Source: Cupriavidus basilensis
GTDB taxonomy: Bacteria > Pseudomonadota > Gammaproteobacteria > Burkholderiales > Burkholderiaceae
Length of the DNA stretch: 64,000 nucleotides
Reading direction: 5' to 3'
Assembly (NCBI RefSeq): GCF_008801925.2
Contig: NZ_CP062803.1
Span: 2,170,001-2,234,000 of the forward strand
Shown here: positions 19,391 through 27,433 of the stretch, one piece after another
Layout: each line of letters opens with the position of its first letter
Position numbering within the stretch: position 1 is the first letter of the stretch
Translations under genes and position numbers: made by a program
Notes under the pieces: generated by a model
Databases searched by the model: none
What the model saw: the letters and a program-made list of their open reading frames with translations, nothing else
Told to the model about the DNA's origin: nothing

Positions 19391-20203
19391 CTAGGATGCC
19401 CCCCTGCCGCAGCGAAGCGTGCCATTGTGATCCCCGGGGGCTATCAACATAGTTAACGGTTGTTGCACCATATCCAGCGGCGGCGGAGGGACCTGAATCG
19501 CTCTCAAGGTCTCCATCAGCGCCACGTCACGTTGGGGCTCCCCTGTCGAACCCAGCAAGCGCACCCCTTGGATGCGGCCATCGGCGCTTAATTGAAAACG
19601 CATCAGCGCGCGGTAAGTCCCGGGGGCGGTCCGTGGGGTGCTACAGAGCGCCTGCCAGATGCGGGATTGAACCTGGCCAGGATACCGTCGATCACTGACC
19701 AGATTGTCGATCCCGGCATAGGGTGCCGGTGCGGCGTGCTCATCGGCTTGCATCAAGACAAAGGCACTGCCGCCGCCGCCGCCGGCCTCGTCTCGTTCCG
19801 CGACGAGGCCGGTCCCCTTGAGTAGCTGGTTCAGCGCGACTTCGGGCAAGAAACGCCCCTGCACAGCTGACGACATGCGCCCGGTCACGAGTTCGCTTCG
19901 AAAAAGCACCGGCCGTCTGGACTGCGCCGCATAGCGGTCAAGTGCGGAATCCAAGGGTAGCGCGGGTATGTCGAAATCGAAAAACCTTGCATCTCTCCCC
20001 GCCGCGAGGCTGATGGCCGGCGCATCCGCCAACGGCAACATGGCAGCGGTGGCCTGTCCATGCAGAGGCATGTCCGACCGCGATGGCCCGCCCGACGTAC
20101 CCGTCGACTGCGCACGCACCGTCCCAGTCGCAATCAGCAGCCCCAAGCCACTCAAGAATCCTGTCAGCGCAAGCACGCTGACCGATGCCGAGTTGCCTGT
20201 CAT
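19391..20203 (-). CDS. Stand-alone STN-domain periplasmic protein with TonB-C-like end
   Basis: This 270-residue protein has a signal peptide (cleavage near residue 31, TVRAQ). An STN (secretin/TonB short N-terminal) domain spans about 74-152 (FDIPALPLDSALDRYAAQSR, LPEVALNQLLKGTGL). A TonB-C-like domain spans about 175-260 (RALMRFQLSADGRIQGVRLL). STN domains normally sit at the N-terminus of TonB receptors and touch FecR; here the domain is on a separate protein with no receptor barrel. It is the first conventional gene of the operon, coupled to the sigma gene, so it probably carries the periplasmic signal. No Shine-Dalgarno precedes its ATG, which overlaps the stop of a small upstream ORF. 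Confidence 0.8.
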   Translation of the reverse strand: MTGNSASVSVLALTGFLSGLGLLIATGTVRAQSTGTSGGPSRSDMPLHGQATAAMLPLADAPAISLAAGRDARFFDFDIPALPLDSALDRYAAQSRRPVLFRSELVTGRMSSAVQGRFLPEVALNQLLKGTGLVAERDEAGGGGGSAFVLMQADEHAAPAPYAGIDNLVSDRRYPGQVQSRIWQALCSTPRTAPGTYRALMRFQLSADGRIQGVRLLGSTGEPQRDVALMETLRAIQVPPPPLDMVQQPLTMLIAPGDHNGTLRCGRGAS

Positions 20204-20289
20204 TTCAAACGCATGAGTCGCCGGAGTTTTTGGAAATAGCGGGGTGGATGCTTCGCCAGCAATGTCGTCGAATTTTGTGAATATTTCAT
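20200..20289 (-). CDS. Possible 29-residue leader peptide coupled to the STN gene
   Basis: A short ORF starts at an ATG with AGAGG nine bases upstream and ends at a TGA that overlaps the ATG of the STN gene (ATGA). The peptide is basic: it begins MKYSQNST, ends RRLMRLK, and carries about eight Lys/Arg in 29 residues. The downstream gene has no ribosome site of its own, which supports translational coupling. The peptide resembles nothing I know. It may act only through its translation. Confidence 0.45.
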   Translation of the reverse strand: MKYSQNSTTLLAKHPPRYFQKLRRLMRLK

Positions 20290-20846
20290 GACGAACGCCT
20301 CTTTTTCCGTGCGGCTTCCATCTGTCCGGTTACGGCCGATCGTCCTGGCGATTGATGTGAGGAGTCCGGATCAGATTGGCGAGCGCGATTGTCTGATTCA
20401 TTTGCGTGCTGAACCAGCGAACTGATTTGAGACTCTGGATGCACCGCCAAGCCCCGCCCGAGCCGGTCGATCCCTTCGGCGGATATCCTCGGTGTTCAGA
20501 TGGATATCGACCTCGAAAGACGAGGCACCGTAGCGCTTGCGCGTCACCTGCATTTCCCAAGTCGCGAAGCACAGGTTGGACGTATCCCGCTTTTCCCGAT
20601 GGTCCATCGGCCACAATGACTTGCACTCAGGCGCTTTCCGCCTGTCCCCTTACAACTGCAGTCCGTCGCCCACGACGGAAAAATGATCGTCTTGACGTTT
20701 GGCACGCTGCCCGTCAATGCGCAAGAAGGGATCGCCGGCAACGTCCGACGCATTCGGATGGCTTGCGAAGAGCGGCTCCAGCCTGCCGGCCTGTGAATGA
20801 AAGACTGGCGTGGGAATGCGATAGAGCAGATTCCCGGCAAGCCCGG
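20290..20846. other. Region with no convincing gene
   Basis: About 557 bases lie between the surface-signalling operon and the zinc-ribbon protein gene. The minus strand has two short open frames (20650-20850, beginning at a TTG that overlaps the stop of the zinc-ribbon gene, and 20398-20616). Neither has a recognisable domain or a clear ribosome site, though the TTGA overlap leaves a small chance that the first is translated. The promoter of the surface-signalling operon must lie in the part near 20300-20330. Confidence 0.35.
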
Positions 20847-21458
20847 TCAACGCCCCGCCCGCCCCAAAGCACTGCGTATAAACCAGTTTGCAAAAGGCTC
20901 ACATGCCGACTGGCTCCTCTGCCATGCCGCTCCGCAACTGGTGCAGCGAAACGGCTGCAGTTCGGATACCGTTTCGCACCCGAGCCGGCGCCGCACGGGC
21001 AGGTCCAGCGGCTGCATGCCTTCATGCCCATGCGCCCTGCGCGGTTCCCCAAGCAGTTCATGACAGGCCTGGCAAGGTGCCGGGCAATCGCTCGCTGGAC
21101 CGGATTGCCGGCCAGGGCTGCGTTGCGGCTCTGCGTCGCACATCGAATCGGGCGCGAACGTCGTCATGCGCCGGGACAGTGCCCAGTACAGGACGCGCAG
21201 TTCTGCCCGATCGCTGCGCAGCGCGGCGGATCCACAAAGATCGAGGTGATGCCGGGCCGCGACGCCTAGTTCCACCGCCGCGGCAAGCCCGACAATCTGC
21301 AGCTCCCCGGCGGCCCTCAGGATCAGGTCATCGAAGAACCTGGCCAGGTGTTCGTAGTATGCCGGGCCACCGGGAAGCGCGCCTTTGGATACCGTCAGAA
21401 CGGCCTTGCGGCTCAGGGCGCGGACTTCTTTTCGTAGCGCATTCAACTTGGACAACAT
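20847..21458 (-). CDS. Orphan hypothetical protein with C-terminal zinc-ribbon cysteines
   Basis: This 203-residue protein is of unknown function. The N-terminal ~90 residues are predicted mainly helical (LSKLNALRKEVRALSRKA, YYEHLARFFDDLILRAAGE). The C-terminal half has CQACHELLG and later FRCTSCGAAW, two Cys-x2-Cys knuckles about 50 residues apart that could bind one zinc ion. GGGA lies near the ATG. It is divergent from the catabolic cluster and could use part of the same 21.46-21.65 kb spacer for its promoter. No homologue is known to me, so coding status rests on length, codon pattern and the Cys pairs. Confidence 0.55.
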   Translation of the reverse strand: MLSKLNALRKEVRALSRKAVLTVSKGALPGGPAYYEHLARFFDDLILRAAGELQIVGLAAAVELGVAARHHLDLCGSAALRSDRAELRVLYWALSRRMTTFAPDSMCDAEPQRSPGRQSGPASDCPAPCQACHELLGEPRRAHGHEGMQPLDLPVRRRLGCETVSELQPFRCTSCGAAWQRSQSACEPFANWFIRSALGRAGR

Positions 21459-21590
21459 ACCAATCCCGGCTTAAAAGAGAGTTGACGCATCACTTTTGCG
21501 CAGCGGACTGCGTCATTCCCGCGTCCCTGCTTCGGCGCCGACGAGCTCAAGGCCCGATCCGGCGCGTCCCAAGCGCGGGTTTTAATATAT

Positions 21591-21615
21591 GTACAGTTTA
21601 TCGATTTTTGTGTAC
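21591..21615. promoter_or_regulatory. Palindrome in front of the SDR/SDR/MFS operon
   Basis: GTACA and TGTAC half-ends flank an AT-rich centre (GTTTATCGATTTTTG). The site lies 58 bases before the first SDR start and resembles the other ACAC...GTGT sites of the cluster, although its spacing is longer (15 bases between ACAC and GTAC on the minus strand). It is a candidate operator. Confidence 0.5.
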
Positions 21616-21673
21616 TTTACCAGTATTCCAAACCAAGCAGACCGGCATGAACCGGGTGAGGAGACATGGGCGT

Positions 21674-22534
21674 ATGCAGATCGATCTGAGCAACAAGCGA
21701 GTCATTGTCACCGGCGCGTCGCGCGGCATCGGCCGCGCCATCGCGCGCGCCTTCGCCGCAGAAGGTGCGCGCGTGGCCATTTGCGCGCGCAGCGAAACCG
21801 ACGTAAAGGCTGCGGGAGCCGATCTGAGCTCCCGCGGCGCGAAGGACGTCATTGCCCATGTGGTCGACGTCACCGACACAGTGGGCGTGAAACGCTTCGT
21901 CGAGCACATTGCCGCGCAGTGGGGCGGGGTCGATGTACTGGTGAACAACGCCGGCCAGGGCCGCGGCGGCAACCTGGATACCTTGACGCCCGAGCAAATC
22001 CTCGAGCACGCCAACGTCTTGCAGATGGGGCATTTCCGCTTCGTGCAGGCGGTGGTGCCGCATATGCGCAAGCAGCGCTGGGGCCGCATCATCGAGATCA
22101 ACGCGCTGGCTGGCGTGGTGCCAACGCCCGACGGCATCCCCTCGGTGGTCAATCGCGCGGCGTGCATCGCCATGTCGAAATCCCTGGGCATGTCGCTGGC
22201 CAAGGACAACATCCTGGTCAACACCCTGAACATGGGCTGGATCGATACGGGCCAATGGGATCGCCACTTCAAGGAAATGCCAGCGGGCTGCACCCGCGAG
22301 GAATTCGATGCGATGGTATTGAAGGTGGTGCCGATCGGCCGCTTTGGCAAGCCGGAAGACGTGGCCGGGATGGCGCTGTTCCTGTCGAGCGAGTACGCCA
22401 GCTTCATCAGCGCGGCGTCCATCGAGATCGCCGGCGGCATGGGCGGGCAGATCGCCTACTACCCCACGCTCAAGCGCGATTTCCACGAAGCCGTGCGCCT
22501 GCGTGAAGAGGCCGCCGCCGAGCAAGAGGCCTGA
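21674..22534 (+). CDS. SDR-family oxidoreductase with all active-site residues substituted
   Basis: This 286-residue protein keeps the Rossmann features TGASRGIG (13-20) and NNAG (91-94) and the helix-4 Asn (NVLQ). The catalytic Ser, Tyr and Lys of the classical tetrad align with Ala144, Ser157 and Arg161 (INALAG, then SVVNRAA), with the usual 13-residue Ser-Tyr spacing kept. A conventional dehydrogenase mechanism is therefore unlikely. It may be a binding or dehydratase-like SDR, or a partner of another SDR. I chose the ATG at 21674, preceded by GAGGAG, over an in-frame ATG at 21647. It is followed after 42 bases by a second SDR and then a transporter. Confidence 0.85.
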   Translation: MQIDLSNKRVIVTGASRGIGRAIARAFAAEGARVAICARSETDVKAAGADLSSRGAKDVIAHVVDVTDTVGVKRFVEHIAAQWGGVDVLVNNAGQGRGGNLDTLTPEQILEHANVLQMGHFRFVQAVVPHMRKQRWGRIIEINALAGVVPTPDGIPSVVNRAACIAMSKSLGMSLAKDNILVNTLNMGWIDTGQWDRHFKEMPAGCTREEFDAMVLKVVPIGRFGKPEDVAGMALFLSSEYASFISAASIEIAGGMGGQIAYYPTLKRDFHEAVRLREEAAAEQEA

Positions 22535-22576
22535 CCACGGCAAACCCGCCCCTTCCCTGGCTGACAGGAGATCACC

Positions 22577-23299
22577 ATGGATCTGCGCAAGCAGGTAGCC
22601 ATCGTCACCGGCGCGTCGTCCGGCATCGGCCAGGCCATCGCGCGCGAGCTTAGCGCCGCGGGTGCCAGCCTGGTCATCACGGCCCGGCGCGCGGATCGCC
22701 TGGCCGCGCTATCGGCCAGCCTGCACGGCCCCAGCGTCCGGCTGTGCGCCGCCATCGAGGATCCGGGCACGCCGCAGGCGCTGCTGGACCTGGCCGTGGC
22801 GGAGTTCGGCCGCGCCGACGTGTTGGTCAATAACGCCGGGATGTTCGTGGCAGGATCGCTGGACACCATCGACCTGGACGACGTGGCGCGGATGACGCGG
22901 GTGAACTTCGACGCCGTGGTGCGCGCTTCTTACCTGTTCGCGCGCGCTTTCAAACGCCAGGGCTCGGGCGCCATCATCAATGTGTCCAGCATCGGCGCCT
23001 ACCTCAGCTCCTCTTCGGTGGGCGCCTACAGCGGCCTGAAGCACGCGCTGGAAGTGTTCACCTCGGCTTTGCGCGTGGAGTTGAAAGGCTCCGGCGTACG
23101 GATCGGGACGATTGCGCCAGGCACCACGGAGACCGAGATCTTCGATCGCCTGCGCGCCAGCGGCCACGCCGTGCGCGCCGATCAGACGCCGCCGCTCGAT
23201 CCCGCCGACGTGGCCGCCGCCGTGCGTTTCATGCTGACCCAGCCGGAGCGCGCCAACGTGGCGCGGCTGCTGCTGGTTTCCTCGGCGGAATCGGTATGA
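22577..23299 (+). CDS. SDR-family NAD(P)-dependent oxidoreductase
   Basis: This 240-residue classical SDR has cofactor motif TGASSGIG (near 12-19), NNAG, catalytic Ser in NVSSIGAY and YSGLK as the YxxxK pair. It would interconvert a hydroxyl and a keto group using NAD(P). The ribosome site ACAGGAGATCACC lies just before the ATG. It sits between the degenerate SDR and the MFS gene and overlaps the latter by four bases (ATGA), so all three are one operon. The substrate cannot be read from the sequence. Confidence 0.9.
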   Translation: MDLRKQVAIVTGASSGIGQAIARELSAAGASLVITARRADRLAALSASLHGPSVRLCAAIEDPGTPQALLDLAVAEFGRADVLVNNAGMFVAGSLDTIDLDDVARMTRVNFDAVVRASYLFARAFKRQGSGAIINVSSIGAYLSSSSVGAYSGLKHALEVFTSALRVELKGSGVRIGTIAPGTTETEIFDRLRASGHAVRADQTPPLDPADVAAAVRFMLTQPERANVARLLLVSSAESV

Positions 23300-24690
23300 A
23301 TGCCGGCGTACAGCAGCCGGCCGTCCAACCGGAACGGACCGCCGCCCAAGCGCCTGCCCGGGCCCGGTCGAGCCATCCCTACCCGTCCGCCCGTTATGCC
23401 TGGTACGTGATTGGCGTGCTATTCGCCATCACGCTGCTATCGCAACTCGACCGCCAGCTTCCCGCGCTGGTGGTACGCCCGCTGCGCCGGGAGTTCGGCG
23501 TTTCCGACACCGCCTTCAGCCTGCTGCAGGGCTATGCCTTCGCGGTCTTCTACACGCTCGCCGGGCTGCCGTTGGGGCGGCTGGTCGACCGGGGCAACCG
23601 CCGCAACCTGATCTTCATCGGGCTGCTGTTCTGGGGCGGCGCTACCGCGCTGTTTGCCTTTGGCCAGACCTATCACCAGTTGCTGCTGGCGCGCGTCGGC
23701 GTGGGCATTGGCGAAGCCGTGCTGGCGCCCGCCGCGTACTCCCTGATTGCCGACTGCGTGGCACCGGCGCGGCGCGGGCGTGCCCTGGCGGTGTACTACG
23801 TGTCCATTGCCATCGGCTCGGGCGCCTCGCTGCTGCTTGGCGGGTGGCTGCTGGCCGCCATTCCGGTGCAGGGGATGGCGCTTGGCCCGCTTGGCGCCAT
23901 GCCGGCGTGGCGCGTGGCCTTCCTGGCCGCCGCCGCTCCTGCCGTGCCGCTGGCGATCTTGCTACTGCTGTCGGTGCGCGAGCCCGCGCGCCGCGAGGAC
24001 CATGCGCTGCACGTCGCCGCCGAGGTGTCCACGGTGGCTGATTTCGTGTACCACTTGCGCCAGCACGCCAGCACCTTCTCGCGCGTGCTGACCTATCCCG
24101 CCCTGCTCTCCGTCATCGGTTACGGCGCGCTCGCGTGGGCGCCTGCGTTGTTCGAGCGCAGCTTTGGCATGCCGCCCGCACGCTCAGGCCCCGTACTGGG
24201 CATCATCGTCGCAGCGGCGGGTGCTGCGGGCACACTAGCCAGTGGATTCCTGAGCGACTGGTGGACGCGCCGCGGCATGCCGGCCGCGCGTTTGCGCGTG
24301 GCGCTGGCGGGTGCGGCGCTGTTTGCCGTGCCATCGGTGCTGTGGCCGTTGATGCCGGCCCCGGTACCGGCCTTCGCGCTGTTGTTCCTGACCGTGCTGG
24401 GGCTTGGCCTTGCGCAATCCGCTGCGCCGCCGTCCATCCAGGCCGTGGTGCCCAATCGCATGCGGGGCCAGGCCATCGCGGTCTACCTGCTGCTCGCGGG
24501 CCTGTTGGGGATCGGGCTAGGGCCGACAGCCGTGGCCCTGGTTACCGACCACGTCTTCCACGACGATGCGGCCTTGCGTTATTCGCTGGCGTTGACCGCT
24601 GCGCCTTCAGCATTGTTCGGCCTGTGGCTGATTGGGTCGGGCCTGCGGCCGTACGCCCGCACCTGCGTAGCGCTGCAGTCCGCCGGCTGA
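23296..24690 (+). CDS. MFS transporter (Spinster/phthalate-permease-like)
   Basis: This 464-residue protein has about 12 hydrophobic helices. The first begins near residue 35 (WYVIGVLFAITLLSQLDRQ). The loop 2-3 signature is present as GLPLGRLVDRGNRRNLI, a variant of GxxxDRxGRR. LSQLDRQLPALVVRPLRREF resembles the start of Spinster-type and aromatic-acid MFS proteins. It probably imports the substrate or exports an intermediate through the inner membrane. It is translationally coupled to the upstream SDR and converges with the FAH gene 29 bases away. Confidence 0.88.
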   Translation: MNAGVQQPAVQPERTAAQAPARARSSHPYPSARYAWYVIGVLFAITLLSQLDRQLPALVVRPLRREFGVSDTAFSLLQGYAFAVFYTLAGLPLGRLVDRGNRRNLIFIGLLFWGGATALFAFGQTYHQLLLARVGVGIGEAVLAPAAYSLIADCVAPARRGRALAVYYVSIAIGSGASLLLGGWLLAAIPVQGMALGPLGAMPAWRVAFLAAAAPAVPLAILLLLSVREPARREDHALHVAAEVSTVADFVYHLRQHASTFSRVLTYPALLSVIGYGALAWAPALFERSFGMPPARSGPVLGIIVAAAGAAGTLASGFLSDWWTRRGMPAARLRVALAGAALFAVPSVLWPLMPAPVPAFALLFLTVLGLGLAQSAAPPSIQAVVPNRMRGQAIAVYLLLAGLLGIGLGPTAVALVTDHVFHDDAALRYSLALTAAPSALFGLWLIGSGLRPYARTCVALQSAG

Positions 24691-24719
24691 GCAGGCCGCA
24701 GCGGCTGGCCGCCCCTCCC

Positions 24720-25604
24720 TTAACCGGGACTGCCGAGGCGGCCCGTCGCCCGGTGCTCGGACAGCACGCGTCTTGGGCCAATGGTGTTGCGCAGCACGCC
24801 GATGCCCTCGATCTGTGCCTCCACGACGTCCCCGGGCTGCAGGAATCGGCCGTCTTCCAGCCCCACGCCGCAGGTGGATCCGGTGAACACCAGATCGCCC
24901 GGGCGCAATGCGATGCGCGCGTCGACATAGTTCAGCAGTTCGTCGAGCGGGAAGATCATCTGGTCGGTGTTGTCGTGCTGGCGCTGCTCGCCGTTGATGC
25001 GCAGGCTCAACGTCACGGCTGGCTGGCCGGCGCCACCGAACTCATCCAGCGTAGTGATCCACGGGCCGATCGGCGCGGTGCGATCCAGCGCCTTTTGCGT
25101 GAATAAGTCGAGCGAGCCAAGTTGCTTGCCCGCATCGCGGGCGCTGATATCGTTGCCCACCGTATAGCCAAGCAGGCACGCGCTGGCCTGCGGCTCGTCG
25201 CCCAGCGCGCGCGCCACCACGGCGACCAGCTCGACTTCGTAGTCGAGCTGCTGCGTCACGGCGGGATACTGGATCTCGCCGCCGGGCGGCACGATGGCCG
25301 AGGCCGGCTTGATATAGGCGATGGTGTGCGGCGGCGGCTGCGTGCGGCCTAGCCGCGTCAGGTGCGTGAGGTAGTTCATGCCCACGCCGAACACGCGCGC
25401 GCCGGGCTGGACCGGCGCGCACAACTGCAGTGACGCGAGTGCCAGGCTGCCGCCGCGCAGCTCCAACGCTGCCTGCCCATGCCGCGCCACGGCTGGCGCC
25501 CATAGCGCAAAGGGCACGCCTACGCGTTGCACGCTTTGCAGGTCGTCGGCCACCCGCCCCCAGAACACCTCGCCCTGCGTGTCGCGCACGCGTGCCAGCT
25601 TCAT
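24720..25604 (-). CDS. Fumarylacetoacetate hydrolase (FAH)-family protein
   Basis: This 294-residue protein has the FAH fold. A short N-terminal part leads to the catalytic domain from about residue 70 (GVGMNYLTHL). Metal ligands Glu123 and Glu125 lie in LDYEVELVAVV, and GNDISARD near 150-157 supplies the Asp. Family members cleave C-C bonds or isomerise and decarboxylate ring-cleavage products. It is the last gene of the ferredoxin-SDR-extradiol dioxygenase-FAH operon, three bases after the dioxygenase. It probably processes the meta-cleavage product, since no alpha/beta C-C hydrolase is present. A paralogue lies at 49601-50449. Confidence 0.9.
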   Translation of the reverse strand: MKLARVRDTQGEVFWGRVADDLQSVQRVGVPFALWAPAVARHGQAALELRGGSLALASLQLCAPVQPGARVFGVGMNYLTHLTRLGRTQPPPHTIAYIKPASAIVPPGGEIQYPAVTQQLDYEVELVAVVARALGDEPQASACLLGYTVGNDISARDAGKQLGSLDLFTQKALDRTAPIGPWITTLDEFGGAGQPAVTLSLRINGEQRQHDNTDQMIFPLDELLNYVDARIALRPGDLVFTGSTCGVGLEDGRFLQPGDVVEAQIEGIGVLRNTIGPRRVLSEHRATGRLGSPG

Positions 25605-25607
25605 GGC

Positions 25608-26567
25608 TCAAGCCGCCCGCTGCAGGCCGGCCAGTACGGCCAGGCCATCGGCGTCCAGCACCTCTTCAGGCGCGCGCACGCTGGGCCCAAGGATGGGACC
25701 CACCAGTTCATGCCCCCAGGTGCTGAGCTTCTCGGGATTCAGCTCGAAGCCATCCTGGTGCCACGGCTCCAGCTCCGTGATGATCTCGATGGCAAAGCCA
25801 CCGGGTGAGAAATGGTAGAAGGACACATGTGGGTCCTGCGTATGCTGGCCCAGCGTCATCATCATCGGGAGCTTGCGCTGCTTGACGATATCGTAGGTCT
25901 CGCCAACGTCGCGCAGGCTCTTGACGAACAGGCCAATATGCTGGATGCCCATCTTGCCCGGCCCATGGCCATAGGCGATATCGTGGCTGGTGCTTTCGTT
26001 AAGGCGGGAACGGTAGAACGCGGTCTTGCCCTTGCCGGCGCCGGCGCCGTAGTAGTGGAAGCCCAGCAGCTCGGTGAGAAAGTGCTCCAACTCCGGGGGA
26101 AACTCCGGCGTGATCACAACCAGGTGGCCCAGCCCCCGCGCGCCCGCAACAAAGCCGCCGTGCGGCCGGCCGGGGATAAAGGAGCGCGGCATCCATTTCT
26201 GCGCGTAGAACAACTCGTGCTGGTAGCCGACCGGATCTCGGAAGCGGATCACCTCCTTGACCCCGCGCAGTTCGCGCAGCGCCGCGTCGCCCACGGTGAC
26301 CTCCACACCGGCGTCCCGCAGGCGCTTCACCGCGGCCTGGAACTCCAGCTTGCCGCGCGCTTCCCAGCCGATATAGGCCAGCCGGTCGGCCTGGCCGGGA
26401 TGGAAGGCAAAGCGATGCCGGCGGTCGTCGATGCGGAAATACAGTGAATCGGGGTCCGCCTCCGGCGAGGCGCCGATCTGGAAGCCCAGTACCTCGGGGC
26501 CATAGCTTCGCCATTCGTCCAGCCTGGTCGACTCGAAGCCGAGATAGCCAATGCCGATGATGTCCAT
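25608..26567 (-). CDS. Type I extradiol ring-cleavage dioxygenase (VOC fold)
   Basis: This 319-residue two-domain catecholic dioxygenase is of the BphC/HsaC kind. The Fe(II) ligands are clear: His148 (GLGHLVVI), His210 (GIQHIGLF) and Glu261 (GGFAIEII). The signature around SFYHFSPGGFAIEI supplies the second-shell Tyr251 and neighbours. It would open a catechol ring next to one hydroxyl using O2. The length and the two-domain plan suit bulky polycyclic catechols better than simple catechol, but this is inference. It follows the SDR by 62 bases; TTCAGGAGACAAC precedes the ATG. Confidence 0.93.
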   Translation of the reverse strand: MDIIGIGYLGFESTRLDEWRSYGPEVLGFQIGASPEADPDSLYFRIDDRRHRFAFHPGQADRLAYIGWEARGKLEFQAAVKRLRDAGVEVTVGDAALRELRGVKEVIRFRDPVGYQHELFYAQKWMPRSFIPGRPHGGFVAGARGLGHLVVITPEFPPELEHFLTELLGFHYYGAGAGKGKTAFYRSRLNESTSHDIAYGHGPGKMGIQHIGLFVKSLRDVGETYDIVKQRKLPMMMTLGQHTQDPHVSFYHFSPGGFAIEIITELEPWHQDGFELNPEKLSTWGHELVGPILGPSVRAPEEVLDADGLAVLAGLQRAA

Positions 26568-26629
26568 GTTGTCTCCTGAAGTGTCTTGTCTCTCTTGCCT
26601 GGCATGACCGGGCGCCGCGTGGGCGTGGC

Positions 26630-27388
26630 TCAGACGGCAAGCATGCCGCCGTCGACCGCGATATCGGTGCCGGTGACGTAGGAAGCGTCGTCGGATGCGA
26701 CGAACAGGGCGGTAGCCACCACCTCATCCGCCTCGCCGGGGCGCGCCAGCGGGATGCCGTCGACCAGCGCGGCGCGCGTGGCTGGGTTGTTCAGAAACGG
26801 AACTGTGCCCGGAGTCACCACCAGGCCCGGGCTGATGCTGACCGCGCGGATGCGGTGCTTAGCGCCTTCCACCGCCAGCTGGCGTGTGAGCGCCACCACG
26901 CCTGCTTTGGTGGCCGAATGCGCGCCAATGCCGGCGGTCGTGGAAGCCCCCCATGCGGAGACCGACGCGATATTGATGATCACCCCGCCGCGTACCGCCA
27001 GATGCGGCCATGCGAACTTGGTGGCGAAGAACACCAGGTCCAGTTCGTTGCGCATGGTGAAGCGCCAGTCGTCCACGGACATGTCCGCGACCGGTCCGAA
27101 GCGCGCCGCCGAGGCATTGTTGTAGAGGACGTCGACCCGGCCGTACTCGCCGACGGCGGCTTCCACCCAGCGCTGCGCCTGGTCCGGGTCGCCAAGATCA
27201 ACGCCGCCGATGCCCTCCATCCGGAGGCCTTGCGCGCGCATGAGCTCGAGCGTTTCGCGCTGCGCCTGCGCATTGACATCGCAGCCGAACACGCTTGCGC
27301 CTTCGCGCGCGAAGCGCAGCGCGGCCGCCCTGCCCTGGCCGCCTCCGGTACCGGTGATCAATGCGACCTTGCCATCAAGACGTCCCAT
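26630..27388 (-). CDS. SDR-family oxidoreductase with His in place of catalytic Tyr
   Basis: This 252-residue SDR has TGTGGGQG cofactor loop (13-20), NNAS, catalytic Ser144 and Lys161. The residue between them at the Tyr position is His157 (AHSATKAG). The Ser-to-His spacing is the standard 13, so the alignment is secure. In position it follows the ferredoxin and precedes the extradiol dioxygenase, where a cis-dihydrodiol dehydrogenase would be expected. His may act as the acid/base or the enzyme may do another reaction. It ends with the SDR tail TDIAVDGGMLAV, typical for the family. Confidence 0.88.
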   Translation of the reverse strand: MGRLDGKVALITGTGGGQGRAAALRFAREGASVFGCDVNAQAQRETLELMRAQGLRMEGIGGVDLGDPDQAQRWVEAAVGEYGRVDVLYNNASAARFGPVADMSVDDWRFTMRNELDLVFFATKFAWPHLAVRGGVIINIASVSAWGASTTAGIGAHSATKAGVVALTRQLAVEGAKHRIRAVSISPGLVVTPGTVPFLNNPATRAALVDGIPLARPGEADEVVATALFVASDDASYVTGTDIAVDGGMLAV

Positions 27389-27433
27389 CCGATTTGTCTC
27401 CCGCTTGCCTGTGCGCTATGTGCATGGATTGCG

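Noticed and set aside
20398..20850. Two short minus-strand frames after the zinc-ribbon gene as real genes
   Set aside because: One has a TTG start overlapping the previous stop, but neither has a clear ribosome site, recognisable domain or consistent codon pattern. I kept them only in the region note.
20888..21646. N-terminal extension of the first SDR as a 548-residue protein
   Set aside because: The SDR domain starts at about 21674 with a ribosome site. The upstream part overlaps the zinc-ribbon gene on the other strand and has no homology that I can see.
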